Notes: generated from the letters alone by a model not told the origin. Counted from the first letter of the stretch, positions 1-6,737 are shown. The stretch is DNA of 12,993 nt from Gammaproteobacteria bacterium (GCA_018820745.1 JAHJNP010000244.1:1-12993), one strand, 5' to 3'. A program made the numbers and translations.

Positions 1-1585
1 CAGCGACCAGCTGGTGCCGTACTCCACCGCGTTCGACGAACTGCGCAAGCCGATACCCTACTACGACAAGCTCGGCATCCGCCTGCCGGACGTGTACGAC
101 GACGCCGGTGAAATATCCGGCATCGACCGCTACCGCGCCGTGCTTGCCCACATCGTCGGCCACCGCCGCTGGTCGGAAGCGCAGATCGCCGACAACTGGA
201 GCCCGTTCCAGCGCATGGCGGTGGAGTTCTTCGAGGACTGCCGCATCGACACGCTGCTGATCCGCGAATATCCCGGCCTGCGCCGCCTGTTCCTCGCGCT
301 GCACCCGAAGCCTGCGGAGAACGCCTGCGATCCGGAAACCACCTCCTGCCTGCGCCACCGCATGGCGATGCTGTCGCGCGCGCTGCTCGATCCCGACCAC
401 GGCTACGCCGATGCGGCCCTGAACGACTTCGCCGGCCGCTTTCGCGCGATCATGGCGCCAAGTGAATCAGAGCGGCGCGAATCCAGCACCAGGGAAATCG
501 CCGCCCTGGCGCTCTCCTACGTCGCCAAGACCCGGCTCCAGAGCGACCAGTTCGCCCGGGTCCATTTCGACGACACCGTGGTCGACTACCGCGACGACAA
601 CCGCCAGTTGTGGAAATTCATCGAGGCGGGCGACGAGGAGGAATCCTTCGACGAGGAACGCAAAGCCGAGCCGGACCAGGAAATCCGGGGCCTGCCGCCG
701 CGCCATTACCCCGAGTGGGATTACCGCAGCCAGACCTACCGTCCGGACTGGGTCAGCGTCTACGAGGCGCTGCATCCCCAGGGCAACGCGGCCGACATCG
801 ACCGCCTGCTCGCCAAGCACGACGCGCTGGCCAAGCGGCTGAAGCGGATGCTCGACCTGCTGAAGCCGCAGGACAAGGTGCGCATCCGCTACCAGGAAGA
901 GGGCAGCGAACTCGACCTCGATGTCGCCATCCGCTCGCTGATCGACTTCAAGGGCGGCGCCACCCCCGACCCGCGCATCAACATGAGCCACACCACCGCC
1001 GGCCGCGACATCTCGGTGATGCTGTTGCTGGACCTGTCGCAGTCGCTCAACGAAAAAGCCGCCGGCTCCGGGCAGACCATCCTCGAACTCAGCCAGGAAG
1101 CGGTCTCGCTGCTGGCCTGGGCCATCGACAAACTCGGCGACCCGTTCGCCATCGCCGGCTTCCACTCCAACACCCGCCACGACGTGCGCTACCTGCACAT
1201 CAAGGGCTACGGCGAACACTGGGGTGACGATGCCAAGGCGCGGCTGGCCGCGATGGCGGCGGGCTACTCCACCCGCATGGGCGCCGCGATGCGCCACGCC
1301 GCGCATTACCTCGGCGCGCGCACCGCCGACAAGAAGCTCATGCTCATTCTCACCGACGGCATGCCGTCCGACGTCGACGCCCACGACGAACGCCTGCTGA
1401 TCGAGGACGCCCGCCAGGCCGTCAAGGAACTCGACCAGCAGGGCATCTTCCCCTACTGCATCAGCCTCGACCCCAAGGCCGACGAATACGTCGGCGACAT
1501 CTTCGGCCGCCACTACACCGTCATCGATCACATCGAACGGCTGCCGGAGCGGCTGCCGCAGCTGTTCATGGCGCTGACCAAATAA
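1..1585 (+). CDS. cbbO: CbbO-type Rubisco activase subunit, VWA domain (5' partial)
   Basis: The frame is open to the left edge, so the N-terminus is missing; 527 residues are visible. CbbO is the adaptor of the CbbQ-CbbO Rubisco activase: the CbbQ AAA+ ring remodels inhibited Rubisco and the CbbO von Willebrand A domain docks on it. Counting from the GTG at 14, a C-terminal VWA domain carries a complete MIDAS: DLSQS at 340-344, Thr at about 420 (GYSTRMG) and Asp 448 in LTDGMPSD. The helical region before it (GIRLPDVYDD, VEFFEDCRIDTLLIREYPGL) is the part shared by CbbO and NorD. Full CbbO proteins are roughly 700-800 aa, so about a third lies outside the window. NorD, the nitric-oxide-reductase accessory homologue, is the main alternative; the C-terminus (YCISLDPKADEYVGDIFG) looks more like CbbO to me. 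A cbbQ gene just upstream would settle it. Confidence 0.8.
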   Translation, partial: SDQLVPYSTAFDELRKPIPYYDKLGIRLPDVYDDAGEISGIDRYRAVLAHIVGHRRWSEAQIADNWSPFQRMAVEFFEDCRIDTLLIREYPGLRRLFLALHPKPAENACDPETTSCLRHRMAMLSRALLDPDHGYADAALNDFAGRFRAIMAPSESERRESSTREIAALALSYVAKTRLQSDQFARVHFDDTVVDYRDDNRQLWKFIEAGDEEESFDEERKAEPDQEIRGLPPRHYPEWDYRSQTYRPDWVSVYEALHPQGNAADIDRLLAKHDALAKRLKRMLDLLKPQDKVRIRYQEEGSELDLDVAIRSLIDFKGGATPDPRINMSHTTAGRDISVMLLLDLSQSLNEKAAGSGQTILELSQEAVSLLAWAIDKLGDPFAIAGFHSNTRHDVRYLHIKGYGEHWGDDAKARLAAMAAGYSTRMGAAMRHAAHYLGARTADKKLMLILTDGMPSDVDAHDERLLIEDARQAVKELDQQGIFPYCISLDPKADEYVGDIFGRHYTVIDHIERLPERLPQLFMALTK

Positions 1586-1633
1586 ACAAGCCGGCTTGGG
1601 CAGGTAATATGGGCTTGAATCCGCCGGCAGAAT

Positions 1634-1653
1634 GCCTGGCGCGCCGGCCAGGC
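1634..1653 (+). terminator. Hairpin after cbbO (possible terminator, no U-tract)
   Basis: GCCTGGC (1634-1640) and GCCAGGC (1647-1653) form a perfect 7-bp GC-rich stem with a 6-nt loop, about 50 bp after the cbbO stop. No T-run follows, so it is not a classical intrinsic terminator. It may stabilise the 3' end or slow polymerase. Confidence 0.35.
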
Positions 1654-1718
1654 GGAATGAACCTGCCGCTTCATTCGCCTGTCCATGACCCAGCATCCAA
1701 CCCGAGACCGATTTCTCC

Positions 1719-2597
1719 ATGTGTCGTCTGAGCCTGCTTCTCATCGCTGCCCTGCTTTCCGCCTGTGCGGCACCGCCCCCGGTACCGGCGCCGCCCACCC
1801 CGACCGTGACACCCAAGCCGCCGCTCAAGATCGCACTGGCGCTGGGCGGCGGCGCGGCGCGGGGCTTCGCCCACATCGGCGTGATCAAGGCGCTGGAGGC
1901 CCAGGGCATCGTGCCGGACATCGTGGTGGGCACCAGTGCGGGGTCCGTCGTCGGGGCGCTCTACGCCTCCGGCATGAGCGGCTTCGAACTGCAGAGTCTG
2001 GCCCTGCAGATGAAAGAGGACATGCTGGCGGACTGGACCCTGCCCAACCGGGGGGTGTTGAAGGGTGCGGCCCTGCAGGACTTCATCAACCAGAACGTGA
2101 AAAACCTGCCCATCCAGAAGTTGCCCAAACCTCTGGGCGTGGTCGCCACCGATCTGCAAAGCGGCGAGAGAGCGCTCTTCCGCTACGGCAACGCGGGCAT
2201 GGCGGTCCGCGCCTCCAGTGCCGTGCCGGGCATGTTCCAGCCGGTCGAGATCGGCGGCCGGGATTATGTGGACGGCGGCCTCACTTCGCCGGTTCCCGCC
2301 CAGTCCGCGCGCGCCATGGGCGCGGACTTCGTCATCGCCGTGGACATCTCCAACGTGAGCCGCCGCGACAAGCTCACCGGCACCCTGGACGTGCTGCTGC
2401 AGACCTTCGCCATCATGGGCCATGCCATCAGCAGCCACGAGTTGAAGGATGCCGACGTCGTCGTCCGCCCGAAGACGGCGGCGGTGAGCAGCACCGATTT
2501 CGAAGGCCGGCACCTGGCGATCCTGGAGGGCGAGAAAGCCGCCGCCGCCATCATGCCGGAGCTGAAGGCCAAGCTCGCCAGGGCGCGGGCGCGTTAA
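1719..2597 (+). CDS. Patatin-like phospholipase, lipoprotein (RssA-like)
   Basis: A 292-aa serine lipase/esterase of the patatin family, expected to hydrolyse acyl esters of phospholipids or related lipids with a Ser-Asp dyad. A short signal peptide ends in a lipobox, LLSAC, with the lipidated Cys at 16, followed by a Pro-rich linker to about residue 35. This predicts anchoring to the periplasmic face of a membrane. The oxyanion glycine loop is LGGGAARGFAHIG (42-54), the nucleophile is Ser73 in GTSAG (71-75), and the catalytic Asp185 is in DGG. All core motifs are present, so it is probably active. ATG 1719 is chosen because the lipobox then sits at the correct distance; upstream there is only a weak GAGA (1704-1707). 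It lies 133 bp after cbbO and may be its own unit. The substrate cannot be told from sequence. Confidence 0.88.
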   Translation: MCRLSLLLIAALLSACAAPPPVPAPPTPTVTPKPPLKIALALGGGAARGFAHIGVIKALEAQGIVPDIVVGTSAGSVVGALYASGMSGFELQSLALQMKEDMLADWTLPNRGVLKGAALQDFINQNVKNLPIQKLPKPLGVVATDLQSGERALFRYGNAGMAVRASSAVPGMFQPVEIGGRDYVDGGLTSPVPAQSARAMGADFVIAVDISNVSRRDKLTGTLDVLLQTFAIMGHAISSHELKDADVVVRPKTAAVSSTDFEGRHLAILEGEKAAAAIMPELKAKLARARAR

Positions 2598-2692
2598 AAG
2601 ACTCTCATCGGCGGCGGCATGCCTCCGCCAGCCAAACCCACTGCAAGCCAAGCCGCAAGCGCTTTCCCCCGCCGTTGTGGATCAGGCCAGGA

Positions 2693-2721
2693 TTTACAGC
2701 CAAGGCGATTCGCGCTAGAAT
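2693..2721 (+). promoter_or_regulatory. Sigma-70 promoter for the gpsA-HAD unit
   Basis: TTTACA (2693-2698), a 17-bp spacer and TAGAAT (2716-2721) match five of six consensus bases in each box. This is the best promoter in the window and predicts a start near 2728, leaving a leader of about 275 nt before the gpsA ATG. It is AT-rich against GC-rich surroundings. Confidence 0.75.
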
Positions 2722-2723
2722 GC

Positions 2724-2749
2724 TTTTGCGCAAAACAATATTGCGCAAT
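2724..2749. promoter_or_regulatory. Twin palindromic TTGCGCAA boxes over the transcription start
   Basis: TTTTGCGCAAAA (2724-2735) is a perfect 12-bp palindrome and ATTGCGCAAT (2740-2749) a perfect 10-bp one; both share the core TTGCGCAA and their centres are 15 bp apart. They start 2 bp after the -10 box and cover the predicted start, where a repressor would block transcription. In RNA the two copies could also pair as an 8-bp stem with a 7-nt loop. The cognate regulator is unknown. Confidence 0.5.
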
Positions 2750-3002
2750 CGTTGTGTGCTGGTTTTCCAGTGTCACAGGCAAACGCTAATGATGATTAAA
2801 CCCGCGATGTCCGCATCGCCTTCTGCGCCTGTGATGTTTTCCATCCGCCACACCCAGTGGTGAGACCTTCCTGAAGAAGGTTTCACCCTCTCGCCAGGGG
2901 GATCTCCGTCGATGCGCTGCACGAGAGGGCTCATGCCAGCCACCCCCTTGGCCGTTCTTCCAACGGGCGCGCGTTCATCGCCGCCCCGACTTTGGAGATT
3001 AC
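2728..3002 (+). promoter_or_regulatory. Long structured 5' leader of gpsA-HAD mRNA
   Basis: This covers the 405-bp gap after the patatin gene. Downstream of the promoter I see successive stems: GCGATG/CATCGC with a UCCG loop (2804-2819); CCAC/GTGG (2848-2860); a 12-bp stem with one G-U and a 5-nt loop (2859-2870 with 2876-2887); an 8-bp CCCTCTCG/CGAGAGGG stem (2886-2893 with 2922-2929); and CCGTT/AACGG (2952-2966). The second and third stems share bases 2859-2860, and the third and fourth share 2886-2887, so they compete slightly. No T-run follows any stem. I compared it by eye with TPP, cobalamin, glycine, c-di-GMP-I, fluoride, Mg and guanidine riboswitch hallmarks and found no match. It may be a cis-regulatory RNA of unknown type. 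Confidence 0.4.
2789..2863 (+). CDS. Possible 24-codon leader ORF
   Basis: ATG 2789 (a second ATG follows at once) opens a 24-codon ORF ending in Trp-TGA, about 60 nt into the predicted transcript. An AGG at 2777-2779 lies 9 nt upstream, a modest ribosome site. The stop codon (2861-2863) is inside the 5' arm of the 12-bp hairpin 2859-2887, so a ribosome finishing the ORF would melt that hairpin. The peptide has no run of one amino acid and matches no leader peptide I know. An ORF this short can arise by chance. Confidence 0.3.
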   Translation: MMIKPAMSASPSAPVMFSIRHTQW

Positions 3003-4193
3003 ATGCTCGATCTGACTGAAGGTTTCGATTTGAATCCGCTTTCCCCTGCGCCGCACAGGTATCCGCCACTTGGCTGTGCCGCAGTGCTGGGCGCCGGTGC
3101 CTGGGGTACCGCGCTGGCCAGCGCCCTGCAGCGCGGCGGCGTGCCGACCTGGCTGTGGGCACGGCGCCCCGAGGTCGCGGAGGCGATTCACGATCGAAAC
3201 CATCATCCGCAATGCCTGGCGGGGGTCGACCTGCCGTCCGGCCTCGGCGCCACCGCCGACATGGCGCATGCCTTGCATGGCGCGCAACTGGTCATCCTCG
3301 CCGTGCCCGCGGCGGCCACGCGGGACATCGCGCGTCAGGCGGCGCTGCTGATGGCCCCGGGCACGGTGGTGCTGACGGCCAGCAAGGGCATCGAGCAGGG
3401 CAGCGGGGCGCTGATGACCCAAGTGCTGGACGAGGAACTGGGCAAAGCCATGCTGACCGGTTCGATCGGCGGGCCGAGCTTTGCCGACGAAGTGGCGTGC
3501 GGCAAGTCCACCCTGCTGACCCTGGCCATGCCGGCGCTGGCGCGCAGCCATCCCCAGCACCGGACAGCGAGCCGCATCGCCGGCGGCCTGATGCAGCAGC
3601 TTGCACTCGCCAGCGTCACGCTGGAACTGACCCCGGACGCCGTGGGCGCGCAGGTGGGCGGCGCGCTGAAGAACATGATCGCCATCGCCTGCGGCATGGC
3701 AACGGCGCAGGGCATGGGCGAAAACGCACGTGCCGGCATCATCACACGCGGCCTCGACGACATGCGCCGCCTCAGCCAGGCGATGGGCGGCCGCGTCGAA
3801 ACCCTGCTGGGCAGCAGCGGCGTCGGCGACCTGTTCCTCACCGCCGCGTCCGAGCAGTCGCGCAACACCCGCCTGGGGATGCAGCTCGGGCGGCCGGGGG
3901 GCGAGACCGCGGCCGTGGCCGGGGAACTGGCCGAAGGCGCCCTCAGCGTGATGTCGGTGCAGATTCTGGAACGCAAGTACGGCCTGCGGCTGAACGTGGC
4001 CGCCGCGGTGCGCGACGTGCTGCAGCAGCGCCGGCCGGCCGAACGGGCCCTGCATCGCCTGCTGCACGAAAGCGCGCCGGCCACGTTGCCGCCCGCGATA
4101 CGGATGCCGCGCCCCGTTCCCGTCCGGGTCCGCCCCGGACGCGACAGCGACATGCGACCGGCGGCGCAAGCCTGGGGCGTGGGCCATGCATAA
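3003..4193 (+). CDS. gpsA: NAD(P)-dependent glycerol-3-phosphate dehydrogenase
   Basis: A 396-aa GpsA-family enzyme that interconverts dihydroxyacetone phosphate and sn-glycerol 3-phosphate in the cytoplasm. The Rossmann loop is GAGAWG (30-35). The catalytic Lys is K223 in GGALKNM; RGLDDM (249-254) and GSSGVGDLFLTAA (from 270) are the substrate-binding signatures. It is longer than the usual 330-340 aa: about 22 extra residues at the N-terminus and a Pro/Arg-rich C-terminal tail after about residue 350. GGAG at 2994-2997, 5 nt before ATG 3003, supports this start. It overlaps the next ORF by 8 bp (ATGCATAA), implying translational coupling. The strong promoter, long leader and phosphatase partner suggest a specialised copy feeding glycerol phosphate into a product rather than the housekeeping lipid enzyme. 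Whether another gpsA exists cannot be seen here. Confidence 0.9.
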   Translation: MLDLTEGFDLNPLSPAPHRYPPLGCAAVLGAGAWGTALASALQRGGVPTWLWARRPEVAEAIHDRNHHPQCLAGVDLPSGLGATADMAHALHGAQLVILAVPAAATRDIARQAALLMAPGTVVLTASKGIEQGSGALMTQVLDEELGKAMLTGSIGGPSFADEVACGKSTLLTLAMPALARSHPQHRTASRIAGGLMQQLALASVTLELTPDAVGAQVGGALKNMIAIACGMATAQGMGENARAGIITRGLDDMRRLSQAMGGRVETLLGSSGVGDLFLTAASEQSRNTRLGMQLGRPGGETAAVAGELAEGALSVMSVQILERKYGLRLNVAAAVRDVLQQRRPAERALHRLLHESAPATLPPAIRMPRPVPVRVRPGRDSDMRPAAQAWGVGHA

Positions 4194-5025
4194 GGCGGGC
4201 GGCCGCCTGCCGCAGACCATCCTCGCCACCGATCTCGACGGCACCTTTCTCGGCGGCAGCGCCGACGAGCGCGCCGCACTGTACGACTGGATCGCGCGCC
4301 GCCGCGACGAGATCGTGCTGATCTTCGTCAGCGGGCGCGGACAGGGCTTCATGCGCGGGCTGGCCAGCGAGCTGCCGGTGCAGCCCGACCACATGGTCGG
4401 CGACGTCGGGACCAGCGTCGGCTGCGGCCCCGGCTATGCGTCCCTGCCGCACCTGGAGCAGTGGCTGGACCAATGCTGGCCGGCCGACGCCCATGCGCGC
4501 ATCGACCAGGCCATGCTGCGGCACCCGGGGCTGAGCGAGCAGCCGGGCGTCAGCGGCCGGCGCCGCTCCTATTTCTACAAGGATCCCGCCCATGCGCGGG
4601 CGGCCCAGCGCGACGTGCAGCAGCTGAACTTCGATGTCCTGATCTCGGACAACCTGTATTTCGACGTGCTGCCGCGCGGCGTGCAAAAAGGCCCCACCCT
4701 GCTGCGCACCCTGCAGGCGCTGAACCTGCCCACGCACCGCACCCTGGTGGCCGGCGACACCCTCAACGACCTGTCCATGTTCGACACCGGGCTGGCCGGC
4801 GTCGCCGTGGGCAACCGCGAGGCTGCGCTCGACGCGGCCATCCAGCAGCACGCAAACGTCTACCGCAGCCCGCATCCGGGCGCGGCCGGCGTGCTCGACG
4901 CCCTGCAGCGCTTTCACCGAACGGCGGAATCCGATGACGTCATCGCGGGCCCGGGTGAAAAAAATCCCGGCGAAAAAAATCCAGGCGAAAAAAATCCAGG
5001 CGAAAAAAACTGGATGACCGCATAA
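4186..5025 (+). CDS. HAD-IIB phosphatase, sucrose/glucosylglycerol-phosphatase-like
   Basis: A 279-aa haloacid-dehalogenase-type sugar phosphatase. Motif I is ATDLDGT with nucleophile Asp16 and acid Asp18; motif II is Ser49 in FVSGRG; motif III is Lys168 in VQKG; motif IV is GDTLND with Asp191 and Asp195. All catalytic residues are present. A C2B-type cap between motifs II and III, including GRRRSYFYKD, resembles sucrose-6-phosphate phosphatase and the phosphatase half of GgpPS enzymes. Together with the overlapping gpsA this suggests dephosphorylation of a glycerol-derived glycoside, for example glucosylglycerol phosphate. That is inference: no glycosyltransferase is in the window, and other sugar phosphates are possible. 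The C-terminus (about 257-275) is four GEKN units from a DNA repeat, beyond the folded domain. ATG 4186 overlaps the gpsA end and has no clear Shine-Dalgarno, consistent with re-initiation. Confidence 0.8.
   Translation: MHKAGGRLPQTILATDLDGTFLGGSADERAALYDWIARRRDEIVLIFVSGRGQGFMRGLASELPVQPDHMVGDVGTSVGCGPGYASLPHLEQWLDQCWPADAHARIDQAMLRHPGLSEQPGVSGRRRSYFYKDPAHARAAQRDVQQLNFDVLISDNLYFDVLPRGVQKGPTLLRTLQALNLPTHRTLVAGDTLNDLSMFDTGLAGVAVGNREAALDAAIQQHANVYRSPHPGAAGVLDALQRFHRTAESDDVIAGPGEKNPGEKNPGEKNPGEKNWMTA
4951..5010 (+). repeat. Four-copy 15-bp tandem repeat inside the HAD gene
   Basis: Four head-to-tail 15-bp units, each CCN-GGY-GAA-AAA-AAY, encode Pro-Gly-Glu-Lys-Asn four times at the C-terminus of the phosphatase. 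Differences are confined to the third base of the Pro, Gly and Asn codons. Every unit holds an A7 run, the only such dense A-tracts in this GC-rich gene. Unit length is a multiple of three, so gain or loss of a copy keeps frame, whereas slippage in an A7 run would not. Confidence 0.97.
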
Positions 5026-5069
5026 CGCGCTGATCGCGGGTGGGGCGGGCGAGAAGGCGCCGCGTCAGC

Positions 5070-5396
5070 TCACGCCTGCCACACCCCGTACCCGGCTTCA
5101 CGGAAATCGATCGCCAGTTCCACCTCCAGATCGCGCGCGGCGTCGTAGGACATCGGGTTATACAGTTCATACAGTTCGGGCAACAAGCGCAGGCCGAATT
5201 GCTTGACGAAGCGGTTCGACTGGATGCCGGCCTTGTGTTTGTCGAAGCGCACGTCGGGATCCAGCCCTGTCATGCCGACGTACAGGCACGGCTTGCCCGT
5301 GATGTAGCCGGGGTTGGCTTTCCGGAACCGGCCTTCGTACAGAACGTCTTGCGACAGTTCGATCACATAGACGTGGTAGTGGTTTCGGCGTCCCAT
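5070..5396 (-). CDS. GIY-YIG-like small protein
   Basis: 108 aa. It resembles a stand-alone GIY-YIG nuclease domain: HYHVYVIEL (7-15) would be the first strand and CLYVGMT (37-43) the YIG strand, followed by Arg50 and His54 in DVRFDKHKAG, a helix with acidic residues (DLEVELA, Glu91/Glu93 as metal-ligand candidates) and a final AGYGVW. The gap between the two strand motifs is about 25 residues, longer than the usual 10 or so, so this is an atypical member and its nuclease activity is unproven. ATG 5396 is 9 bp after the stop of the diguanylate cyclase gene, so the two are probably co-transcribed. It converges on the HAD gene, with 44 bp between stops and no obvious terminator there. Confidence 0.65.
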   Translation of the reverse strand: MGRRNHYHVYVIELSQDVLYEGRFRKANPGYITGKPCLYVGMTGLDPDVRFDKHKAGIQSNRFVKQFGLRLLPELYELYNPMSYDAARDLEVELAIDFREAGYGVWQA

Positions 5397-5405
5397 CGCA
5401 TCCGC

Positions 5406-6599
5406 TTACGCGTCTGAAGCGCCCGCCTCGCGGAAGGTGTGCTTGCCGTCACGTTTCGCCGCGTAAAGCGCCGCGTCCGCTTTCTTCAGCAAAGCATCCA
5501 GCGTTTCCCCGTTCGCGCAGCACATGGCGATCCCCACCGACGCCCCGATCTGCGCGCTTCCCCCGCCGGCAAGCGGGATGGGCTGGCACAGGCTCTCCAC
5601 CACGCGGCCGGCGACCTCGCGCGCCGCCGCCGCATCGTCGACCTGCCCCAGCACGATGACAAACTCGTCGCCGCCGAATCGGGCGATCACATCCGATTCG
5701 CGGAGCAGCTGCTTCATCCGTTCCGCCGCCGCCACCAGAACCGCGTCGCCGGCTGCATGCCCATGCCGGTCGTTCACCGCCTTGAAGTCATCCAGGTCGA
5801 CGGCCAGGACCGCCATCTGCGTATGCGAGCGTTTCGCGCCGGCGATCAGGTGCTTTGCGTTTTCGTTCAGGAAGCGCCGATTGGCCAGGCCCGTCAGCGG
5901 ATCGCGAAGGCTGAGTTGCCGGATCGTCTGCTCGGCATCGATGCCTGCTTTGATCAGGCGGCCGGTTTCCCGGTACAGCCCGAGCAGGGCCAGGCCCGTC
6001 CACAGCCCGGCCATTCCCAGCAGCGCCGACGCCCAGTTCTGGTCGTGGATTCGCGCCGTTTCGCGCGTTTCCAGCTGGCGCATCTCTTCCCGCCCGGTCT
6101 CGAGCAGGATGCGGTGGATCTGCTCGATGGCGGAGCGGTCGAATCCCCCAAGCTCCCGTTCGGGCGGTGTGGCATCGCCGTCCGCCGCTGCGCTTTGCTG
6201 GAGCGCGCCAAACCCGGTCTCCAGTGCCGATTGCAGCGACGGCAGCGGCGCCAGCCGGGCCGCCCGTGCGCCGTCGGCACCGATCAGGGCGATCAGCCGC
6301 TCGGCACTGGGGCACCGCGATTGGCGGCAGATCAGGCTGGGGTCGAGATCGGCGGGATCGTGCGACTCGGCGTATTGGCGGGCCGCGGTGTCCAGGTTGA
6401 GCAGATAGGTGCGCAGCGCGTCGATGTACGCAATGACCTGCCGCGTGTGCGCCACCGAGCGCACGGCCTCTTCCGAGCGCTGGTACTGATAGAGCGTCAT
6501 CGAGATCAGCACCATGATGATGAGCGCGAAGATCAGCGCGCCCTTGTGGAGCACGCGCTTGAAGCCGGCAAAGACGGATCCGTTTTTTACAGTTTGCAT
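5406..6599 (-). CDS. Membrane-bound diguanylate cyclase (GGDEF)
   Basis: 397 aa. It makes cyclic di-GMP from two GTP. A first transmembrane helix lies at about 20-38, a periplasmic sensor region at about 40-188 (with CRQSRC at 91-96, a possible disulfide), a second helix at about 190-208, then a cytoplasmic GGDEF domain from about 232 (DPLTGLANRR, DLDDFKAVND, GHAAGD). The active-site loop is an intact GGDEF (309-313), and RESD (300-303) five residues before it is a complete RxxD inhibitory site, so it should be active and feedback-inhibited. I start at ATG 6599; the open frame reaches a TTG at 6707, but the extra 36 residues would put an unlikely Cys-rich segment before the signal anchor. The chosen ATG has no good Shine-Dalgarno. 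The periplasmic region is not a family I recognise, so the signal sensed is unknown. Confidence 0.9.
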   Translation of the reverse strand: MQTVKNGSVFAGFKRVLHKGALIFALIIMVLISMTLYQYQRSEEAVRSVAHTRQVIAYIDALRTYLLNLDTAARQYAESHDPADLDPSLICRQSRCPSAERLIALIGADGARAARLAPLPSLQSALETGFGALQQSAAADGDATPPERELGGFDRSAIEQIHRILLETGREEMRQLETRETARIHDQNWASALLGMAGLWTGLALLGLYRETGRLIKAGIDAEQTIRQLSLRDPLTGLANRRFLNENAKHLIAGAKRSHTQMAVLAVDLDDFKAVNDRHGHAAGDAVLVAAAERMKQLLRESDVIARFGGDEFVIVLGQVDDAAAAREVAGRVVESLCQPIPLAGGGSAQIGASVGIAMCCANGETLDALLKKADAALYAAKRDGKHTFREAGASDA

Positions 6600-6705
6600 G
6601 GGTGGCGTAGCAGAGGGAAAAACAAAGACAACGGCCTGAATATTACGGCACTTGCACCAGGCATGCCTCAGGCATTCGGGGAGCGTCGCAGGGCAGCGTG
6701 AACCC

Positions 6706-6734
6706 AAAAAAGCGGCGCTATCCCCCTCGACGCC
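6706..6734 (-). terminator. Weak intrinsic terminator after the 6738-7142 gene
   Basis: On the minus strand GGCG (6734-6731) can pair with CGCC (6717-6714) over a 13-nt loop, and a run of six T (6711-6706) follows two bases later. It lies 3 bp after the stop of the hypothetical gene. The stem is short, so this is tentative; it would separate that gene from the diguanylate cyclase. Confidence 0.35.
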
Positions 6735-6737
6735 TTC

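Noticed and set aside
467..1933. 488-aa open frame on the minus strand opposite cbbO
   Set aside because: It is a shadow of the strongly conserved cbbO frame in GC-rich DNA, crosses the cbbO stop, and shows no domain.
1685..2863. Long plus-strand frame overlapping the patatin gene
   Set aside because: Arg/Pro/Gly-rich out-of-frame translation; only its last 24 codons (2789-2863) are considered, as a separate leader ORF.
2598..3002. Assignment of the leader to a named riboswitch
   Set aside because: None of the conserved cores I know (TPP, cobalamin, glycine, c-di-GMP, fluoride, guanidine) is visible; left as unknown.
2931..4394. 487-aa minus-strand frame opposite gpsA
   Set aside because: Antisense of a gene with all catalytic motifs; His/Arg/Gln-rich composition typical of a shadow frame.
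6600..6707. N-terminal extension of the diguanylate cyclase to TTG 6707
   Set aside because: Adds 36 unconserved-looking residues with three Cys before the membrane anchor; ATG 6599 gives a normal signal anchor.
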